Below are positions 7,752 through 10,523 of a stretch of 10,523 bases of DNA, one piece after another. The stretch comes from Methylacidiphilaceae bacterium UBA1321. GTDB taxonomy: Bacteria > Verrucomicrobiota > Verrucomicrobiia > Methylacidiphilales > UBA1321. The notes beneath the pieces were generated by a model. The model was not told the DNA's origin. It ran no database searches and was given only the letters and a program-made list of their open reading frames with translations. How positions within the stretch are numbered: position 1 is the first letter of the stretch; every line of letters begins with the position of its first letter. The position numbers and the translations under genes were made by a program. The stretch lies in contig DBTH01000207.1 of the NCBI GenBank assembly GCA_002306945.1, forward strand, positions 1 through 10,523. The letters run 5' to 3'.

Positions 7752-7880
7752 TCGAGCGATGGTAACGAAGACGATCTCAATGTCCAGTACTTGAGTGCAC
7801 AACTGCGTAAAAAAGAGGACATTACAACTTCAAGTCGGACGCGGTATTGACTTCTTTCTTGCGGCTGAGTTAGATGTTCC
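7752..7880. promoter_or_regulatory. Divergent intergenic region with possible hldA promoter
   Basis: This 129-bp gap separates the divergently transcribed hydrolase and hldA genes and must hold their promoters. On the + strand, TTGACT (7847-7852) is 17 bases from TTAGAT (7870-7875). The first is a good -35 match, the second only a 3/6 match to TATAAT. This would start transcription at about 7882, almost on the hldA ATG. A CTCAA/TTGAG pair (7776-7780 and 7791-7795) is a weak candidate operator. No confident - strand promoter was found. Confidence 0.35.
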
Positions 7881-8867
7881 ATGCCTTTGTCTTTGAATCG
7901 CTTGAAGGAACTGACTGAAGCTTTTGCCTCCCAAAAGATTTTGGTGGTAGGCGACCTGATGCTCGACGAGTTCATCTGGGGGAAAGTTTCCCGTATTTCA
8001 CCCGAAGCGCCGGTTCCCGTTGTTGATGTCCAGCGCTCGGAATTCTATCCCGGCGGAGCCGCCAACGTCGTTCGCAATCTCTGCGCCTTCACGCAGCACG
8101 CCAGCATGGCCGGAGTCATTGGCAAGGACAACGCCGGACAGAAAATCCTCAGCCTCCTCAAAAAAGAAGGCGCCAGCGTCAAGGCTGTCCTCCAAAGCAC
8201 CACCCGGCCCACCACTCTCAAAACCCGCATCATCGCCCGCCAGCAACAAGTCGTCCGCGTCGATCGCGAGACCAAGGAAAAGCTTTCTGCCGCCGACCAT
8301 AAATGGCTCCTGACCCAGGTCTCCAAACTCATCTCCACCCACGACGCCGTCATTGTCGAAGATTACGCCAAGGGACTCGTCGATCAACAGCTCGTCGCCC
8401 ACATCATCAAGGAAGCCCGCCGCCGGAAAAAGATCGTCGCCATTGATCCTAATCCTAATAACCTCCTCGATTTCAGCGGCGCCACCGCGATCAAACCCAA
8501 CCGTAGCGAAGCTTTCCAGATGGCCGGGCTCAACCTCGAAGACGGCAACCCCGCCCTCATGAAGGCCGCCATCACGCTCCAAAACAAATGGGCTCCCCAA
8601 TATCTCATGATCACCCTGAGCGAAGAAGGTGTTCTGTTGCTCGAAAAAGGCCGCCCACCCTATTATACTCCCACCCGCGCGCGGCAGGTCTATGATGTTT
8701 CTGGCGCTGGCGATACTTCCATCGCCCTGTTCACCCTCGCACTGGCCGCCGGGGCCACCGGAGACGAAGCCACCGACTTGGCCAATCACGCCGCCGGAGT
8801 CGTTGTTGGCAAACTCGGCACAGCCACTCTCACCCTCGAAGAACTTCGCGCCAGTTTCAACTCCTGA
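7881..8867 (+). CDS. hldA: D-glycero-beta-D-manno-heptose-7-phosphate kinase (HldE kinase domain only)
   Basis: This 328-residue cytoplasmic PfkB/ribokinase-family enzyme phosphorylates D-glycero-D-manno-heptose 7-phosphate at C1, a step toward ADP-heptose for the LPS inner core. Strong matches to the E. coli HldE N-terminal half include KILVVGDLMLDEF (19-31), SRISPEAPVPVV (37-48), PGGAANV (57-63), EDYAKGL (160-166), and DVSGAGDT (272-279) with catalytic base Asp278. NHAAGVVVGKLGTATL (302-317) matches the HldE stretch just before its linker. The protein ends there, so the C-terminal adenylyltransferase domain is absent, and a separate HldC/RfaE2 would be needed elsewhere. No Shine-Dalgarno precedes the ATG; the start is chosen from homology and fits a possible leaderless transcript. 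Twenty-two bases separate it from gmhB. Confidence 0.93.
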   Translation: MPLSLNRLKELTEAFASQKILVVGDLMLDEFIWGKVSRISPEAPVPVVDVQRSEFYPGGAANVVRNLCAFTQHASMAGVIGKDNAGQKILSLLKKEGASVKAVLQSTTRPTTLKTRIIARQQQVVRVDRETKEKLSAADHKWLLTQVSKLISTHDAVIVEDYAKGLVDQQLVAHIIKEARRRKKIVAIDPNPNNLLDFSGATAIKPNRSEAFQMAGLNLEDGNPALMKAAITLQNKWAPQYLMITLSEEGVLLLEKGRPPYYTPTRARQVYDVSGAGDTSIALFTLALAAGATGDEATDLANHAAGVVVGKLGTATLTLEELRASFNS

Positions 8868-8889
8868 ACCCCGACCTTTCCCCTTTCCT

Positions 8890-9438
8890 ATGAGCAAAGC
8901 CGCCGTATTTTTCGACCGGGACGACACTCTGATGCGCAACGTTCCCTACCTGGGTGACCCGTCCCAGGTTGTCCTCTTTCCCGGAGTTGCCGACGCGCTG
9001 GAAAAATTGCACGACGCCGACTTTGAACTCTTCATCGTGAGCAACCAGTCCGGTGTCGGTCGCGGCCTCATCACCATTGAACAGGTTGCCCGTGTCACCG
9101 AGGAAATGATCCGTCAACTCGGCGAAATCCGTTTCACCGGCGTCTACAATTGCTACGCCGCCCCCGGTCAGCCCGGCGAGGAACACCGCAAACCCAGCCC
9201 CTACCTCATCCAGCAAGCCGCCACCGAACACAAGATTGATCTCGCCAAGTCCTTCATGGTCGGCGACCGCCTTTCCGACGTCCTCAGCGGCAAAAACGCC
9301 GGTTGCAAGTCCCTCCTTGTCCTCACTGGCCCGAGTTCTCCCGAACGCGACATCGCCCGCACCCACGCCGATTACATCGCCGCCGACCTCATCGAAGCCG
9401 CCGAATGGATCGTCCGCGAGGCCAAAGGCAAAAACTGA
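8890..9438 (+). CDS. gmhB: GmhB-like HAD-IIIA phosphatase (heptose 1,7-bisphosphate phosphatase)
   Basis: This 182-residue cytoplasmic HAD-superfamily phosphatase probably removes the 7-phosphate from heptose 1,7-bisphosphate made by HldA. Motif I is FFDRDDTL (7-14), with nucleophile Asp9, acid/base Asp11 and Asp in place of the more usual Gly at 12. Motif II is SNQSG (51-55), motif III is Lys101 in RKPSP, and motif IV is GDRLSD (125-130). The zinc loop of E. coli GmhB (Cys-x-His...Cys-x-Cys before RKP) is here CYAAPGQPGEEHRKP: only Cys88 remains in an equivalent place. The start at 8890 is chosen because the homology begins there; the frame stays open upstream into hldA but without family similarity. 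A pyrimidine-rich leader replaces a Shine-Dalgarno sequence. Histidinol-phosphatase or another HAD-IIIA role is possible; operon context favours heptose. Confidence 0.85.
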   Translation: MSKAAVFFDRDDTLMRNVPYLGDPSQVVLFPGVADALEKLHDADFELFIVSNQSGVGRGLITIEQVARVTEEMIRQLGEIRFTGVYNCYAAPGQPGEEHRKPSPYLIQQAATEHKIDLAKSFMVGDRLSDVLSGKNAGCKSLLVLTGPSSPERDIARTHADYIAADLIEAAEWIVREAKGKN

Positions 9439-9630
9439 AAAAACTTTTGGACGGAATTAACGGAATTTAAGAAAAAGGCCTATCACAAACTCAGAAAATC
9501 AGAAAGGGAAAGACGGGCAATTAGACACTAGGTATCGAATGCGAAAACCTAGTACTTAGAACTTAGCACCTCATACTTTCCCTGCCTTTCACAGAAAACC
9601 GAAAACTTCGAACTGAAAACTTTCCCCGTC
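9439..9630. repeat. Non-coding gap with degenerate 7-base repeat arrays upstream of kdsB
   Basis: This 192-bp gap has no plausible gene. It begins with a near-tandem repeat, CGGAATTAA (9452-9460) and CGGAATTTAA (9461-9470). Two stretches then show 7-base periodicity. AACCTAG (9546), TACTTAG (9553) and AACTTAG (9560) form the first. CAGAAAA (9592), CCGAAAA (9599), CTTCGAA (9606), CTGAAAA (9613) and CTTTCCC (9620) form the second. ACTAGGT (9527-9533) and ACCTAGT (9547-9553) are perfect inverted arms with a 13-base loop. The region could host a kdsB promoter, but I could not pick convincing -35/-10 boxes. Confidence 0.65.
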
Positions 9631-10374
9631 ATGAAGAAAGCCGTCATCGTCATCCCCGCCCGCTACGCTTCCACCCGATTTCCGGGCAAGCCGCTGGCCC
9701 TCATTCTCGGTAAACCCATGATCCAATGGGTCTGGGAAGCCGCCCGGCGCAGCAAACGTGCCGCCGAAGCCCTCGTCGCCACCGATGACAAGCGCATCGC
9801 CGACACCGTCGCCTCTTTCGGCGGCAAGGCCGTCATGACCAAGTCCACCCACCGCTCCGGCACCGACCGCATGGCCGAAGTCGCCCGCAAATACCCCGCC
9901 GACCTCTACGTCAACATCCAGGGCGACGAGCCCCTCATGGTGCCTCAGGTCATTGACGGCCTCATCGACGGCATGGGCGACGCCCCCATGGCCACCCTTT
10001 GCCACCCCATCGAAAAAGAAGCCGACTGGCGAAGCCCCGAAGTTTGTAAAGTGGTTATCGACAAAACCGCCACGGCGCTCTATTTTTCCCGGTCACCATT
10101 ACCCTTCCAACGCCAGTACAACCCGGCAGTGAGAGTTTGGCGGCACGTGGGAATCTACGCATTTACGGCGCCGGCTTTGCGCCAGTTCGTCCGCTGGAAA
10201 CCGGGCGCGCTGGAAAAGGCCGAAAGCCTCGAGCAACTGCGAGCGTTGGAGAACGGCATGAGGATCAAGGTTTTGCCGACCAAGTTCCGTTGCGCCGGGG
10301 TGGACACCTCCGCAGATTTGACCACTGTAGAAACCATATTGGCCGCTCGCCACAAAAAGCGGTCGCAACATTGA
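9631..10374 (+). CDS. kdsB: 3-deoxy-manno-octulosonate cytidylyltransferase (CMP-Kdo synthetase)
   Basis: This 247-residue cytoplasmic enzyme joins CTP and Kdo to give CMP-Kdo plus pyrophosphate, the activation step before Kdo transfer to lipid A. Its length is close to that of E. coli KdsB. Visible family blocks are VIPARYASTRFPGKPL (7-22, nucleotide-binding loop), VATDDKRIAD (49-58), MTKSTHRSGTDR (69-80), NIQGDEPL (95-102, metal-binding Asp99), RHVGIYAF (171-178), LEKAESLEQLRALENG (194-209), and GVDTSADL (223-230) with the second metal-binding Asp225. All catalytic features look intact. No Shine-Dalgarno precedes the ATG, only a pyrimidine-rich ACTTTCCCCGTC. pyrG starts nine bases after the stop, so the CTP-making and CTP-using enzymes are probably co-transcribed. 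Confidence 0.96.
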   Translation: MKKAVIVIPARYASTRFPGKPLALILGKPMIQWVWEAARRSKRAAEALVATDDKRIADTVASFGGKAVMTKSTHRSGTDRMAEVARKYPADLYVNIQGDEPLMVPQVIDGLIDGMGDAPMATLCHPIEKEADWRSPEVCKVVIDKTATALYFSRSPLPFQRQYNPAVRVWRHVGIYAFTAPALRQFVRWKPGALEKAESLEQLRALENGMRIKVLPTKFRCAGVDTSADLTTVETILAARHKKRSQH

Positions 10375-10383
10375 GCCAGAAAC

Positions 10384-10523
10384 ATGAAATACATTTTTGT
10401 CACAGGCGGCGTAGTTAGTTCCCTTGGAAAAGGACTGACCGCTGCGGCACTCGGAACCCTCCTCGAACGGCGCGGCATGAAGGTCGTCCTCCAGAAATTC
10501 GACCCCTATCTCAATGTCGATCC
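10384..10523 (+). CDS. pyrG: CTP synthase, N-terminal fragment (runs off the window)
   Basis: The 46 complete codons match the start of the CTP synthase amidoligase domain. The sequence begins MKYIFVTGGVVSSLGKGLTA, whose GGVVSSLGKG is the P-loop-like ATP-binding stretch, and continues to QKFDPYLNVDP at the window edge. The enzyme converts UTP to CTP with ATP and glutamine. The remaining roughly 490 residues, including the glutaminase domain, lie outside the window. The start follows kdsB by nine bases with no clear Shine-Dalgarno. The kdsB-pyrG pair also occurs in Chlamydia, which supports a PVC origin. Confidence 0.95.
   Translation, partial: MKYIFVTGGVVSSLGKGLTAAALGTLLERRGMKVVLQKFDPYLNVD

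Noticed and set aside
7776..7795. CTCAA/TTGAG inverted pair as a regulator operator
   Set aside because: Five-base arms with a ten-base spacer are expected by chance; mentioned only as part of the intergenic entry.
7752..7802. Longer start for the SGNH hydrolase
   Set aside because: It would put 17 extra residues before a clear signal peptide; the Met at 7751 fits secretion better.
8629..8889. Longer N-terminus for the GmhB-like gene
   Set aside because: It lies inside hldA in another frame, and HAD motif I begins only at the ATG at 8890.
7998..8939. Long - strand open frame opposite hldA
   Set aside because: Glycine/acidic-rich antisense shadow; hldA motifs are unambiguous on the + strand.

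Overview
The window is about 10.5 kb of dense, moderately GC-rich bacterial chromosome. It carries an aerobic respiratory operon, a lone secreted hydrolase gene on the opposite strand, and a lipopolysaccharide (heptose/Kdo) precursor operon. Three things suggest a Gram-negative member of the PVC superphylum, most likely Verrucomicrobiota: an alternative complex III (ACIII) operon joined to cbb3-like oxidase subunits, a kdsB-pyrG gene pair as found in Chlamydia, and frequent absence of Shine-Dalgarno sequences. The phylum is inferred from gene content and synteny, not from a marker gene.

Positions 1-6757 (+ strand) form one tightly packed operon. Adjacent genes mostly overlap or sit 1-2 bases apart; the only real gap is 31 bases before ccoN. 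The order is actC (cut by the left edge), actD, actE (monohaem cytochrome c), actF, a small uncharacterised membrane protein, a ccoN-like gene, ccoO, and a membrane-anchored monohaem cytochrome c in the place of ccoP. The expected route is quinol to ACIII, then the c-haems of ActE/CcoO/CcoP-like protein, then the CcoN-like subunit. The main surprise is in CcoN. Low-spin haem, high-spin haem and one CuB histidine are recognisable, but the canonical CuB His-His pair reads Tyr-Tyr (residues 266-267), and the tyrosine that cross-links to the CuB histidine is a valine (260). As read, this cannot be an ordinary copper-haem oxygen-reducing centre.

Positions 6758-6995 are non-coding. Two short hairpins follow the operon's last stop codon, then comes a 49-bp imperfect inverted repeat whose arms are built from degenerate 7-base units related to TCAAAAG. 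Positions 6996-7751 (- strand) encode a secreted SGNH/GDSL hydrolase. A 129-bp divergent intergenic region follows.

Positions 7881-10523 (+ strand) carry a heptose-7-phosphate kinase (hldA type, no adenylyltransferase domain), a GmhB-like HAD phosphatase with a degenerate zinc loop, kdsB (CMP-Kdo synthetase), and the start of pyrG (CTP synthase). HldA and GmhB act in ADP-heptose synthesis. KdsB activates Kdo using CTP, which PyrG makes. The 192-bp gap between gmhB and kdsB holds a second, different degenerate 7-base repeat array. No tRNA, rRNA, CRISPR array, transposase or integrase was seen.
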